Positions 37,056 to 49,165 of a stretch of 64,000 nt of DNA are shown piece by piece. Positions within the stretch are counted from its first letter, which is position 1. Every line of letters begins with the position of its first letter. Source of the DNA: Varanus komodoensis (lineage: Eukaryota; Chordata; Lepidosauria; Squamata; Varanidae); contig NW_025335922.1 of the NCBI RefSeq assembly GCF_004798865.1, positions 7,208,695 through 7,272,694 on the forward strand, written 5' to 3'. The position numbers and the translations under genes are program-made. The notes under the pieces are model-generated. The model was not told the DNA's origin, made no database searches, and saw only the letters and a list, made by a program, of their open reading frames with translations.

Positions 37056-37207
37056 CAAATTGATTGCACATCTCTTCTCATCACCCTTAATAGGTCTTTC
37101 AAAGGACACTGACAGCCTACAATGAAGTTAAAAGCTATTACATCGTAATGTATCATAGGACCTTCTAATGTCATTATGATGAAATCAGTTATTTAAGTAG
37201 GAGGTGC
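37056..37207. repeat. 152-bp segment duplicated at 60457-60608 (97% identical)
   Basis: An ungapped match of 152 positions with four differences, all transitions, to 60457-60608. It abuts the DIRS copy 2 reverse-transcriptase arm exactly at 37207/37208. The matched block holds a small palindrome (attacaTcgtaat) and no coding potential. It is either a short mobile element or a segment copied during rearrangement. Confidence 0.85.
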
Positions 37208-37700
37208 CGCACACCGGAGCCATGCACTTCGTGAAAACTCTAGGGGCGGTAGCCAGGCCGAAAGGTAAAACATTGAACTCGAATATATCGGGTCCGACAG
37301 TGAAACGTAAAAAGTGCCTGTGAGAAGGATGGATGGAAATATGGAAGTAAGTAAGCATCCTTCAAGTCCAGTGAGGCGAACCAATCCTCTCTCCTCAGCA
37401 ATGGAAAGATATTCTGTAAGTGGTAATCCAAAACTTTTTAGGTTTGATGTACCTATTAACATTTCGCAAGTCCAGGATCGGACGAAGACCACCGTCCCTT
37501 TTTAAGACCGTAAAATATCTAGAATAGAATCCATGCAATCCATCAGAGCGGGAAAGCTGTTGAATCGCTCCTTTACGAAGTAGTTGGTAGACTTCGTTGC
37601 ATAGTACTGAAGAACGGGGTGTAAAACAAATTGGACTCGACAGAGGGACGACATCGAATTCTATCCTATATCCAAGCTGGATGATGGACAACACCCACCT
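37207..37700 (-). pseudogene. reverse transcriptase fragment of DIRS copy 2 (fossil)
   Basis: Homologous to the first part of the copy 1 RT (2640-3143). The arm ends inside the RT at the junction with the 152-bp duplicated segment, and the rest of pol reappears inverted at 34900. Confidence 0.8.
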
Positions 37701-37799
37701 ATCAGATGTAATGGACTCCCAAATGGGGAGTCAGCTTTGGAGCCAGTCCCCAAAAGGGAAAGGGGAAGGTGGAGAGTGGAGAGAGAGAATGGTCCGCCC

Positions 37800-39400
37800 A
37801 GACCGTTAACATTGGCACTTCTCGGTGTCAAAATGTCGACGGCCCTGGGAGAAGAGTTGTTGTGGTTGCTGCCTTTGACGTTGCTGTCATTGCTGGTACT
37901 GCTGTCGGGGCTGATATTGCTGGTGGTAGGAGGATCGAGGCCATTGCCACTTATGTTTTTCCTGAGGCAGCTCCATGCAGCGTGCGGTCATGCGCGATTC
38001 ATGGATTGACTTCAGCTTATGGTCGGTCTTCTGGTGGAAAAGTCCGGTGCCGTCAAACAGCATTTTCTCGATCTTCCTCTTCATTTCATCTGGAAAATTA
38101 CAATTTCATAGCCATGCATGGCGGCGCAGAGAAATGGCACTGACGAGGGCCCTCAAGTCAGTATCCACGTGGTGCCTGGCAGTGGAGACTTGCTGTATCG
38201 CCACCTGCACCGCCTCCTTTATAAAGACTCTGGCCAAGTCTGCTTGGTGGTCCGGAAGGGTGGAGGCAACGTTATCCAGTTTTTGCATAATGAAATACTG
38301 GAAACATGCCAGTGTTGCCTCATAGTTCGATATGCACAGGGTGAGCCCAGAGGCCGCATAGACTCGATGAGCGAGCATATCAATTTTCCTCCCTTTCTTG
38401 TCACGAGGGGCTGTGTGACCCCTCGACTCCCTGCCCTGGGAGGACTCGACCACCACCAAGTTCAGCTTTGGGTGACAGAGCAGAAATGGGATGTCGTCTT
38501 CCCGGACCCAGTACATGGCCTCGTACCGACGAGATGTCGCCTGTGGTTGAGCCGGTTGGTCCCAGGGCTGGATCATAGCCTGACGAAGTGTCGTAATGAG
38601 TGGAAGGGCTACAGCTGCGGACTACTGCTCTCCCTTGATGATGTCGTAAAAATGATCTGTACTGGGACCGGGGCGATGATGGACCTCGATTTCCAGAGAC
38701 CGAACGAGGCGGGAGATGAGCTCCGCAAAAGTGACATGCAGTTCGTCAGGGGATGTGGGGCCTTAGGAGGTGATAGCCACATCAGGAGACGTAGAGTCAA
38801 CCTCCGACTCATCCGAATCTTCATGGTAGCGATGGTGGTCACTCGAAGATGAGGTTTCCGGAGAGGTTGGACATCCTTTCTCCATACGCCTCGAGGTAGA
38901 TGGGGCCTCTCTCGGGACCGATGGTGACTGATGATCCCGAGGGTAGAAGGCATATGGTCGGTAATCACCCCAGTCAGGATAAGCACCGTATCCAGGCATT
39001 GGCCAATCCTCATCTTGGCGCTCAGACGAAGAGCTTCGACGTCTGGGAGGCGATGGTGAATCAGCAGGTGGCTCAGCTGTGGGCATTGGAGTCGCAGAGA
39101 ATTTCCTCAGTGGGGAGTCTCTGCTCTCCCCATCAGAAATGGACTCCCGAAGCGGCTCCTCCGTCTGTTGAGGGGGCGCGCTCTCAGGCCGAATAGACTG
39201 CCTGGGGGATGCCGGCGGAGTCACCTGCATCACAGATTGCAGGGCCAGTCCCGAGGGAGTCAGTACCGCAGCGGCAGTCGGTACCGAAAAGCCCGATGAA
39301 CCCGAACCACGATGTTTGGAGTGGTCAGGTTTTTTGCCCTTGCAGGCGCGCTTGTCCGCCTTTTCCTTCCTCAGCTTCTTATGCATAGATGGCTTGTCTC
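37800..39400 (-). pseudogene. gag-like body of DIRS copy 2 (fossil)
   Basis: The Ser/Pro/Arg-rich part (SISDGESRDSPLRKFSATPM) and the helical part (TSRRYEAMYWVREDDIPF, LTLCISNYEATLACFQYF) align with the copy 1 body at 3277-4731 (SISDGEIRDSPPRARSPTPM, LGLRISNYEATLAHYQYF). This confirms a conserved gag-like product in this DIRS lineage. Confidence 0.75.
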
Positions 39401-39812
39401 AGCCAGTGTGCTTACGCTTCTCCCACTTCTTGGCTGGGGAAGAAGGTAGCTGCTGGGCCTCCATAGAAGTGGCGCCTTCGTCTGAAGGACGCTGTGGAGG
39501 AGCAGCAGAAGCTGGAGCAGGGCGCTTCGAAGGCGCGTCGGCAGCAGAGGCAGGGCACTGAGAGGGCGCGGCCGAGGAGGAGCCAGGCCTTAAGACCAAT
39601 TGGTCTGATTGCATCAAGGCCTGGTCCCATAGGAGTTTGCGGAGATGATTCTCCCTATTCTTCCTAGCTTGCTTGGTAAACACCAAGCAGTGGCTGCATT
39701 TGTCGGTCCTATGCCCCTCACCAAGGCAGAGGAGGCATAGGTCGTGCGGATCTGCGGACGACATTTTGGAACCGCATTCAATGCATTTGCAGAATGCCGC
39801 TCGTTGCGCCAT
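39399..39812 (-). pseudogene. gag head with Cys-rich motif, DIRS copy 2 (fossil)
   Basis: The stretch beginning MAQRAAFCKCIECGSKM and continuing CLLCLGEGHRTDKCSHC parallels the copy 1 stretch at 5023-5229. The Cys/His spacing fits a small zinc-binding fold. It leads into an Ala/Ser/Pro-rich segment as in copy 1. Confidence 0.7.
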
Positions 39813-39964
39813 CGCGAAAAGAAAAGGAGAAGATAGTGCAGAGGGTAAGATAATATATTTTTTGTTTGTTTGTTTTTTATAAATGAAAGGTTTGAAGAAA
39901 GAACGGGCTAAGAGAAAAAACTTGGAGTAGAAGAAGACTATAGAGACAAGATATATAAAGTGTA

Positions 39965-40066
39965 AAACTTTTTATTGTATTTTATTGTGTTGTAAGCCGC
40001 CCCGAGGCTTCGGCAAGGGGCGGCATAGAAATGTTTTAATAAATAATAATAATAAAATAAAAAAAG
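39965..40066 (+). mobile_element. L2 3' tail inserted in DIRS copy 2
   Basis: The block gtaagccgccccgaggcttc, ggcaaggggcggcatagaaa and an (AATAA)n tail is nearly identical in layout to the end of the L2 at 43470-43515. Copy 1 has no such block at the equivalent place (5330-5400), so it is a nested insertion made after DIRS copy 2. An 8-bp perfect stem (GCCGCCCC/GGGGCGGC) is intact. Confidence 0.8.
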
Positions 40067-41109
40067 AACAGCGAGCACAAGGATCTAGCGAGAGACGAAC
40101 AGGCATGAGGCACAGCGAATGGTGGTCGCAAAGACTGAGTAAAATGGTGGACACTCTGCCCTATTTATACCACTGAGAGGGAGGGGAGCGGAGTTTTCCC
40201 GCCAAAAACCATTAACTTTCTAATCTTCCGGCCTAGGCACTGCGCAGGCGCAGCACCCATAAGTGTGATGCACAGAGGCCACGACGAAGAAGGGGATTTT
40301 GACAGGGCAATTAGAAAGCACTCTTCAGCAGCTGCCACACAATGAACATTAATCATTCAATTAGCTCAGCTGATGTCAGTCACAACCTGAAATAATGAAT
40401 AGAAAAAAATACTGAGCTTGGAATTACAGGTAAGTTCAGATGAACTTCTGGACACACTCATATCCAATGTGGGTTATCTGAGTCACTATTCAAGCAAGCT
40501 GTAGATTCAAAAAGAGTACAGGTTTTTCTGTATTTTTGACAAAGTAGGACTTTGTCAATAAATTGCAGTTCACAAATTTAATTATTCCTTTCCAGTTTTG
40601 AACAGATACAGCTCTGAAGTTATAGATGGAGCTCTCTAAATTGTATGGATATTTGCCTACAGAAGTCATTCTTTTTGAAACTTCATTCCCGTAGTCATAT
40701 TTACTCATGTTTGTGGGCATCAATTCACCAATCTAGATTCTTTCTTATTTTGTATGGAAGAAAATTGGGTTCACTACATGGTTTAAAATTGAATTCTACC
40801 TACCCATCAGCTAGAATGTTTCTGTGTTGTTAATAATACACTTAAATGTATGTTCAGTCTACCTAGACAAATTATTTAAACTAACCTTTAAGAAAATCAA
40901 TAGATTTATTATGCCACAAGTTTTAATGCTTACAGCCCTCTTCATCAAGTGGGCTCTTGTATCCAAAAGAAAACGACACAATAAATCAGTGCATCTTCAA
41001 GATTCCATAATGCTCTTTGTAGTTTTTGCTGCAAATATATTATTATAGTTATTCCTGTGGTGATTAGTTCAACATATATGCTATTTCCTTTTATGCAGAT
41101 AAATATTAA

Positions 41110-43520
41110 CATTAAATGGATTTAAAGCTCTACACCGTGTTGGACCAAATACCTCAACCCTGGTGAGGTTTGTGCTCAAGAGCGGCCTCTCCCTCTGTAA
41201 GGGTGTGGACCTGATTGTGTGGGTCTGCCCCCGGAGCCAGATGGATCCGGATGGATTCCTGAAGGCCCTGGGGGAGTTTCTGGCTGACAAGACTGGTGCT
41301 CCTGTTGAGGCTCTGGTCGAACAGTGGAACGGGGAGATGACCAGGGCTGTTGACACGATCGCTCCTAAGCGTCCTCTCCTGCCAGGCAGAACCCACTCTT
41401 CCCCTGGTATACACCTGAATTGCAGGCGATGAAGCAGGCTGGGAGACGGCTAGGGCGTAGGTGGAGGAGATCACGGGATGAATCTGACCGAACACACTTG
41501 AGAGCCCATTATCGGGCCTATGCTGTGGCGGTGAGGGCGGCAAAAAAGAAATTCTTTTCCGTTTCCATTGCCTCCTCAAAATGCCGTCCGGCAGAGCTTT
41601 TTTGAGTGGTGCAAGGCCTGGTTCGTCCAGGTCCTAAGAAAGATCTGGTTCCACCCTCGAAGGCCCGCTGCGACGACTTTGCCAAGCATTTCAGGGAGAA
41701 AATCGCTCAGATTCGTCACAATCTAGACTCTACTAGTGACTCAGAGGTTTCTGGAGAGATACCAATGCCCCATCTGGTCCAAAATTAATGGATGAATTTC
41801 AGTTATTGCAGCCTGATGATGTGGACAAGGTGCTTGGACGAGTATGTCCCACCACTTGCCTATTGGACCCTTGCCCGTCTTGGTTAATAAATAACTCCAA
41901 GCACAGGATTGGGATCTGGATCTTGGAAGTGGTTAACGCTTCTTTAAGGGAGGGTCGGGTACCTGCCCCTTTAAAGGAGGTGGTAGTCTGACCAGTCCTG
42001 AACAAAGTGTCACTGGATCCAGAGATGGCCACTAATTATAGACCAGTGGCCAACATCCCGTTTCTGGGCAAGGTGTTGGAGTGGGTGGTGGCGGGACAAT
42101 TCCAAGCTCTCTTGGATGAAACTGATTATCTGGACCCATTTCAGTCCGGCTTCAGACCCGGGTACAGTACTGAATCTGCTTTGGTCACCCTGTACGACGA
42201 CCTGTGCAGGGAGAAGGACAGGGGGAGTGTGTCCCTGTTGGTTCTTCTGGACCTCTCAGTGGCTTTCGATACCATCGACCACGGTATCCTTCTGGATAGG
42301 CTAGCGGGATTGGGGGTCGGAGGCACTGCTTTGCAGTGGTTCCGCTCCTATCTCAATGACCGATTCCAGAAGGTGGTGCTGGGGGACTATCGCTCTGCAC
42401 CATGGCAGTTATGCCATGGAGTTCTGCAGGGGTCCATTTTATCCCCCTTGCTATTCAACATCTACATGAAACCGCTGGGAGAGGTCATCAGGAAGTGTGG
42501 GCTGCGGAATCATCAGTACGCTGATGATACCCAGCTCTACCTCTCGTTTTCCACCAATCCGGGTGAGGCAGTGGCTGTGCTGAACCGGTGCCTGGCCGAG
42601 GTAATGGGCTGGATGAGGGCCAATAAACTGAAGCTCAATCCAGACAAGATGGAAGTCCTGTTGGTTGGCGAATCAGGCTTCGGTGAGGGTGAACTGAACC
42701 TAGTCCTGAATGGGGTTGCACTCCCTCTTAGGGACAAGGTCCGCAGCTTGGGAGTGCTCCTCGTCCCAGAGCTTTCATTGGAAGCTCAGGTGACAGCAGT
42801 GGTGAGGAGCGCTTTCCTTCAGCTTCGGCTGATCCATCAGCTGCACCCCTACCTGGAGTACGACTGCCTGGCGACAGTGACACACGCATTGGTGACTTCC
42901 CGCCTTGACTTCTGTAACGCGCTCTGTGTGGGACTACCCTTGAAGACGGTCCGGATACTTCAATTGGTTCAAAATAGAGCTGCCAGGCTGCTGACGGGGA
43001 CTGGGCGTTATGTTCACATGACTCCAGTCCTCCATCAGCTTCATTGGCTTCCCACTGAAGTCCGGGCCCAATTCAAGGTGTTGGTGATGACCTATAAAGC
43101 CCTAAACAGCTTGGGTCCTGGTTACCTGAAGGAGCGCTTACGTCCATATATGCCCGCCTGCCCCCTGAGATCTGTGGGAGAGGCCCTTCTCCGGGAACCC
43201 TCCGTGAAGGAAATTAGGAGGGTAAGTACTTGGAGGAGGGCTTTCTCAGCGGTGGCGCCCCATCTATGGAATGCACTCCCCAGAGAGGTCCTCCTGGCGC
43301 CGTCGTTATTTGTTTTTCGGCGCCAGGCGAGGACATTTTATTCAAACATCATTTTAACTGTTAATACTATTTATTTATTTTATTCTTCGGCCAGGGCGAC
43401 TTATTTTATATTGTTAACTTGTTTTATATTTTTATTGTTTAATATTTTAATTGATATATTTGTGAGCTGCCCCAAGGCTTCGGCGAATGGGACGGCATAG
43501 AAATTTTCTAAATAAATGAA
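41110..43520 (+). mobile_element. L2 LINE, 5'-truncated, with long open RT frame
   Basis: The copy retains the linker after the lost endonuclease (QAMKQAGRRLGRRWRRSRDE), the reverse transcriptase, the C-terminal domain and the 3' tail with its hairpin (gctgccccaaggcttcggcg) and AATAAATGAATAAA end. No endonuclease domain is present, so about the first third of the element is missing. It inserted 0.8 kb from DIRS copy 2 and is in the antisense orientation to TBXAS1. Confidence 0.9.
41788..43500 (+). pseudogene. L2 reverse transcriptase ORF (one internal stop, one upstream frame change)
   Basis: The frame reads through MDEFQLLQPDDVDKVLGRV, stops once at a TGA (41989-41991, VVV*PVLNK, probably a former CGA Arg codon), then stays open for 497 codons. 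Landmarks are NYRPVANIPFLGKVLEWVVA, SLLVLLDLSVAFDTIDHGIL, GVLQGSILSPLLFNIYMKPL, the active site HQYADDTQLYLSF and the C-terminal LQLVQNRAARLLTGTGRYVH / LHWLPTEVRAQFKVLVMTYK. Upstream, 41420-41787 is in another frame with a further TGA at 41603-41605, so one indel lies near 41780. Few lesions imply a rather recent insertion. Confidence 0.88.
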
Positions 43521-43544
43521 TAAACCCAAGAAAACCCAGACCTG

Positions 43545-43790
43545 ATCAGAGCTAGGGCCCATCCAGCCCAGCATTCTGTTTTGACACCAGCCAAGTCAGA
43601 TGCCTACAGGAAGCTCACAAGCAGTAGCATCTTCCTGCGGATGCTGCCCAATAACTGGTACTGAGAAGCAAACTGCATCTGCTACTGGAGCTCATACACA
43701 GTCTTCCTAACCGTTGTTAGCCTTATCCTTCATGAATTTGTGCAATCCTGTTTGAAAGCCACTCCAATTGGTGGCCATCATGGCATCATG
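43545..43790. repeat. interspersed repeat, unclassified family (also at 14165-14300)
   Basis: It contains gggcccatccagcccagcat, ccaagtcagatgcctacagg and aagctcacaagcagtagcat, a recurrent squamate repeat by look. It begins right after the L2 3' end. Confidence 0.5.
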
Positions 43791-44047
43791 TGGTAACAAA
43801 TCCTGCTCCTCGATCCTGAAGGAGTGCTTGCTCTGTAAGGGCCTGCTACACCAAGATCATTTCCGGGGCACTCCTCTTTGTAAGCCCCTACTATCTGAGG
43901 TTAAGCAGTTTGTGATGACAGAAAAGGTCTGCTCAGTAGTAGCACCCTGTTTGTGGGATTGTCTCCTAAGGGAGACTCACCCGAGCCCACACTGTGACCT
44001 TGTCAGCATCAGGCAGAAAGAATTGAATTCCCAGGCTTTATTTATTT
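43791..44047 (+). mobile_element. L2 LINE 3' coding relic, plus strand
   Basis: Within it, gaaaaggtctgctcagtagt / agcaccctgtttgtgggatt corresponds to the AFSAVAPHLWNAL block at 43240-43275 of the better L2 copy. It is decayed, with indels. Confidence 0.5.
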
Positions 44048-44115
44048 AAAACATTTTTATGCCGCCCCCATCGCAACAAAGCCTCGGGGCGGCTCACAAA
44101 AGTTTCTAAGTTTTA
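44048..44115 (-). mobile_element. L2 3' tail, minus strand
   Basis: The minus strand reads gtgagccgccccgaggcttt ... gggggcggcataaaaatgtt. The hairpin stem GCCGCCCC/GGGGCGGC is intact. Confidence 0.7.
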
Positions 44116-47100
44116 ATTGCTGTTACAAGTGGCTATGAAGGGCAGTGTCTAGATTTCTAAATAAATGGAATGAATTTCAAGCCTGACATGTAACTTCTGA
44201 CAACTTCCCTTATTGGGGAAAAATATAAATGAGCAATTCTGTACAATTGTGTAGAAACTTGTATCAGACTTTTGGGATATAGGATATATCCAGGGATATG
44301 GGGTCTCTCATTGTCTACACAAAAAAGACTACAATCAAGAGAAGCCCTAGTGCCAACTAAAATTGGTACTACAAGCTTAGAAGGTTGCTTTTTCACTGAA
44401 CAATGGATAGCTGGATTGATGGCATGAGCAAGATTACTTTAGGAGACATGCCAGTCATTGGTGTAGCCAGAACCAAAGCCCAGGACCTTGAACCACAGTT
44501 CCTGCCCTGGGAGAAGCAAATGTCATTTTATTCATGTAGCTATGTTTTAAGTTATTTCAAAGTGCAAAACTGCACCATGAAAGCTGCTGTATTTGAGCAG
44601 GGCTGGCAAACCGCTTTGATGCTGTCGTCCTAACATCCCCAGGAATACAGAAGCAGTTTTAAAGCATGGAATGGCAGCTGCAACGGGGTGGGGAATATTA
44701 GTTGTGTGCTTCACAAGTGAAGCAATACAAATGGCCATCTAAATGGAGTCCCCATAAGATTCTTAGTTCCAAGATTTAAAATTACACTGCTTCACTACCA
44801 ATGCCAAAATGGAAAAATATTATCAGATATGGACATTATACATACTGGAGAAACAACATGAATAATAAGCTGGTTTTCCATGGGAAAGGAGAGAGTGGAA
44901 GAGATAAAATTGAGGGAAGTCTCAAGCATAGAAAATGTTTGTGTTCATTTAAAAAAGCCTTTATGATGTCTTCTGTAAAAGTAGAATGGTATTATTGTTC
45001 TCACACAGGTACAAATATGAATGACACACGAAGTTGAAATAATTGTGTGGTTCAAAAATAGTTCAGAATTTGTCACATGTCAGGAAGCTGAGTTTCCCAC
45101 CTCAGATTTATTTGTCAATCTAACCACATATTGCCTGTTATGACTGGCAGTGGCTGTCCTGTGTCTTAGGCAGAGAATGGTCTTTAGCATTATGTGCTAC
45201 CTGTTCAATACATGAAAAATTTGGTAGCCATGAAAATCTGACAGGTTTTCTAGATTTGCCCCTCCAGCCAGTACCATTAGCCCCTTGACTCGCTGTTGTA
45301 CAAATTGAGCCAGCTTGCAGGCTGCATTCTTTAAGCCCTAAGGAAATTTGTACAAACTGGACCTTGAAAACTACATAGTATTAGCACCATTACACGTAGT
45401 ATTAGCTCTAGTAGTATATAGTTTCTGGCTTCCAATTTGCATGATTTGCACACTTTTCCTTAGCAGTTTTTTTTAATGCACAAAATACATCCCATGTTAG
45501 AGACCAAAAGTTTGTGGAAAAAAAGTTACTCTTCTGGCCATCAAACTGAGCATGGGCAGGAAGTCTACTGAGCACAAAATGAGCAAGACCTCTCAGCATC
45601 ACATCCCTCAACACACATGGTCCTTTTTCAAAAGGGGCTGCTATGGATGGAACTTGGGACCTTTCACTTCCATGAAAAAGCTCTCTACTCCTAAGATACA
45701 GTCTCTCCCATTTTCTATAATCAGAATATTAACTTTAAGGAGGTAAGAGGGCTGTGAAATGTTTTGAAAGCTGGAGTCTTGGAAAGAGAAAAAAAGTATT
45801 AATGGAAACCTTTGACGGTTTCTGTAATACATTATTAGATCATTATTTTATACTACATAAGCACTGCCTAGAATCACTACTACCAGTTGTAAAGATGCAT
45901 ACTTAATTCTGCTTAACATTCATGCACTTAATATTCCAGGGGTGGAAGGGATGAAAATAAATCAGGCATTTTAAAACTAGGCTTTCATTTAATCATATCT
46001 GAAATTTAATGCTAGTATCCAATTAATAAATAGTTTATAGGAATGTTCCTTTTACTACCGCCTGTCATGGAGCAGAGTTAAGGATACTGGCAATTAGGGC
46101 AAGAATTACTCAGTTTTGCCTTCTCCTGCTTTGCAACACTTAAATTGTCCTAAAATATGGCTTAATTTTGTAGATAATTGAGGGCAGAAACTTGCCAAAG
46201 TTAAACCAACTGGGCACAGTCTGGCAAAACTGAGTGGTACCTATGTTCAAATAAAAACAGTAATATTCATGTGGGAGTGGTCTGTAATCCTGTGCTCACT
46301 TGCTTATTAGAAGTAAATTCATTTAGGACTGGGAGGCATATCACAGTCTCTTGCTTTCTGTGGAATTTAATCGTGACTCATTTTTATTGCACTATGTCCC
46401 CCAAGGGCACTAAAACTCTGGTTGAATGGTGTGGATTTGGGTAGTTTTATGTTAATTCACATCAGGATTGCATATCGTTGGGATGCACAATATGTAGCCA
46501 AACAAGGCCTCACATGCTACCCATGTCTGCTGATGACTGAATGGCACCACTCTTCATTCCCTTCCCCAGCATCCCTTGTATCACATCTTCCTTATATGCA
46601 CATGTGCCCAGGCATTTTCTGTGCCCAGGTCCTTTTCTTCCTCTTCCCAAGCTGGACTCACACAATGACTTTCTAGTTCAATGCTTTATTACGTTAATGC
46701 ACACCAGTCAAACTGGCTTAAATTGCAGAAGTCAATTTCAAAAGAAACAAGCCAAATAGAATACTAGCCATTAAAGAAGTGTGGCCTATTGGTAAGAAAC
46801 TGATTCTAAACTGAATACATTCCCTTCCTGCCAAGCTCAAATTTCTAACATTCTTCCTTTAAGGTAGATTCTCTTGCTTACAAGAAATAGCTTGGAGTGC
46901 CTGATACTTCTCAGCTGCCCTGCCCATTTTAGCTGATACTGGAGCTTGGGATTAGTGATGCCTGATCTTCCTCATCATCAGTATCTGAAGCTGACTGACT
47001 CCCAACTATCTTGCTGGTCTATCTATGGGTCTGCTGGTCTTGGCACCTCAGGTATAACTTACAGTCCCCGTTCCCCATCTGACTCAGTATCTATCCACAT

Positions 47101-48954
47101 TCCTAGAAGGCTGTTTTGCTGAAGAAATGGGCTGAATCCCTGCAGCATGCCAGTGTGTGTGTTTGCATGTGCGTTTGCTTCTCTCGACCCCCACAAGACA
47201 TAATCACATCAGCCCCTTGGGACTAAAGAGATTTTTCACCTCTATATAATATGTATGTTCTACTACATAAGGAGTTGGCAGGGATAATGAGGAACACCGG
47301 GAAGGGGAAACTGTTAACCCTCCTTTCTTAGAATTGCAGGGCAGTGTGAACTTTGCACCCTGGCCACATAGATGCTATTAACTTCACAAAAATATGGGAT
47401 ACTATTCATTTTACAAAACTACCATTACCTAAATTTCCACATTAAGTTTAGCTTAACCATGAGTTATATAGTTATGGGTGCAATTATCTGTAAAAAGTCT
47501 GAAAGCTAGCACTGGCTACGATGACCAGAAAACTGGTTTGGATTAGTTCACGGCTTATAGGGACAGGGGCAATCAGAAACAAGCTGTGCTAGTTATACCT
47601 CTAATCTTTTATCATATGAATTCTTTTAAGTAATAGGAATCATAAATGGAACAGCCTGTGGTAACTAAACACAGACAAAGAAAATTCAGTGCTCTGAACA
47701 CTAAAACATTTGCCCAGAAAGCAAACCAGTTACAGGTGAACTAGGCTGGAATAGGCAGTTATGAGTCACAGCAAATGTTTGTGTTAATCTAAATTAAAAT
47801 CAATGCCTTGCTTTGTTGGAATGAGGTCTATGTATTAATTCTAACTTGTCCCCAAGAACTGGATGTGTTTCAAGGCTCAAGTCTACATTAACTAACATAA
47901 AATAAAAAATATGGGTCCAGCATTCTGTTTAGCCAAGTGTATATTAAGTGGAAAAATATGAGATCATTAGTGCCTACCTTGTGATTACATTGGTAAAAAT
48001 GAAATATATTTAGCCCTGCAGGAAATTAACACTGGGTTTGCTATATTTGGTTGCCTTTACAAAGTGGATATGCCAGCAGGGAACCAAACTGCAGTTTGCA
48101 TCCACAGCTTCCTTATACTGCTGCTGCAAATCCTGCACCAAAAGTATTAATAAGCAGTTCCAAAAATCACCATTAAAGAGTAGGAGGAAAACCTAAATGC
48201 TTTTGAAGAACATTCAAAGGAGAATTCCTTGAAGACCTGGCAAAGTTGAAGCACAAGTAAACATGGCAGGCTCCATCTATTCTCTAAAAAGAAACAGTAT
48301 GATTTAAAGCTGAACCCTATCTCAAACCAGATTGCTTTTAAACCCCAGCCCACTTTTTAGATATTTTTAAAATGTTTTTCTCCTGGCAGGAGCTATTCTC
48401 AAAATCCCACTGTAAGGAAAAAAAGATAAGTTGTTTGAAGAGTGGGAGTGAAAGCATAATGAGGGGGAGATAGCTTCCCATGCACCCACACATATTGTTT
48501 TTAATTGCACGTCACCTCCTCATTTTATAAGGCTTCAGCAGCAGCCTCAGTTCTGCCATCACATCTATTGCCATGCTTAAGCAGTAAAAATAAAGTAACG
48601 CCTGGCATCAACGCCTATGCAGAAAAAGGACCTCTTGTTCCAGTGAATCTACTTGTTTATCTCAGAGGCTCCATTTTGTGAGCATCCCCCATCTGAAAAA
48701 TGAAGGGAAAGCATGGCATGACTTTCTGTGTGGAGGTACCAGAATGTGAAACTCCTTCCCTTGGGGAAAAAATCCTCTATCAGCAGTTGGCCAATACTTT
48801 TATTAGGACCAACCAAAATTCTACGGAATTTTGTAGGGAACATCTTATTACTTTTTCCTCACTGATTTTTATATGTCGAACCAAAGGAGCCCTATTTCTG
48901 GATTGTCCTGTCCATTTCTCTCAGTTCTACATTCCATTCCATTCTGCTTCACAG

Positions 48955-49165
48955 AATCAAAGGAGGGTAGAATTGGAAGGGGCCAGAGGGCCCAACCCGC
49001 TGCTCACTGCAGGACTGCAAGTTAAACTCACCCTCTCAGATGGCTGTCCAGCTGCATCTTGAATAGTGTGGGTGAATCTACCAGTTCCAAAGGTATTGGT
49101 TCCATTGTCATACTATTCTAACAGTCAGGAACTTCTTCCTGCTGTACATCTGGAACCTGGTTTCT
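48955..49165 (-). mobile_element. CR1 3' end fragment, minus strand
   Basis: The series cagaatcaaaggagggtaga, ctcagatggctgtccagctg and acagtcaggaacttcttcct is the reversed CR1 3' end, matching the order at 10750-10925. Confidence 0.75.

Larger units (their letters stand above)
37207..40292 (-). mobile_element. DIRS copy 2, gag to reverse transcriptase arm (fossil)
   Basis: The minus strand runs from a 5' terminal repeat (40255-40292, same core as copy 1) through a gag-like region (~37800-39815, with the Cys-rich head CIECGSKM / CLLCLGEGH) to a reverse-transcriptase region (~37207-37700, VLKRDGGLRPILDLRNVN, SLDLKDAY). It ends abruptly inside the RT. An L2 tail is nested at 39965-40066. Together with 34900-36440 it forms one rearranged element, broken in roughly ten or more places and older than copy 1. 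Confidence 0.85.

Noticed and set aside
38118-38852. 244-codon plus-strand open frame
   Set aside because: It is the antisense shadow of the DIRS copy 2 gag-like region.
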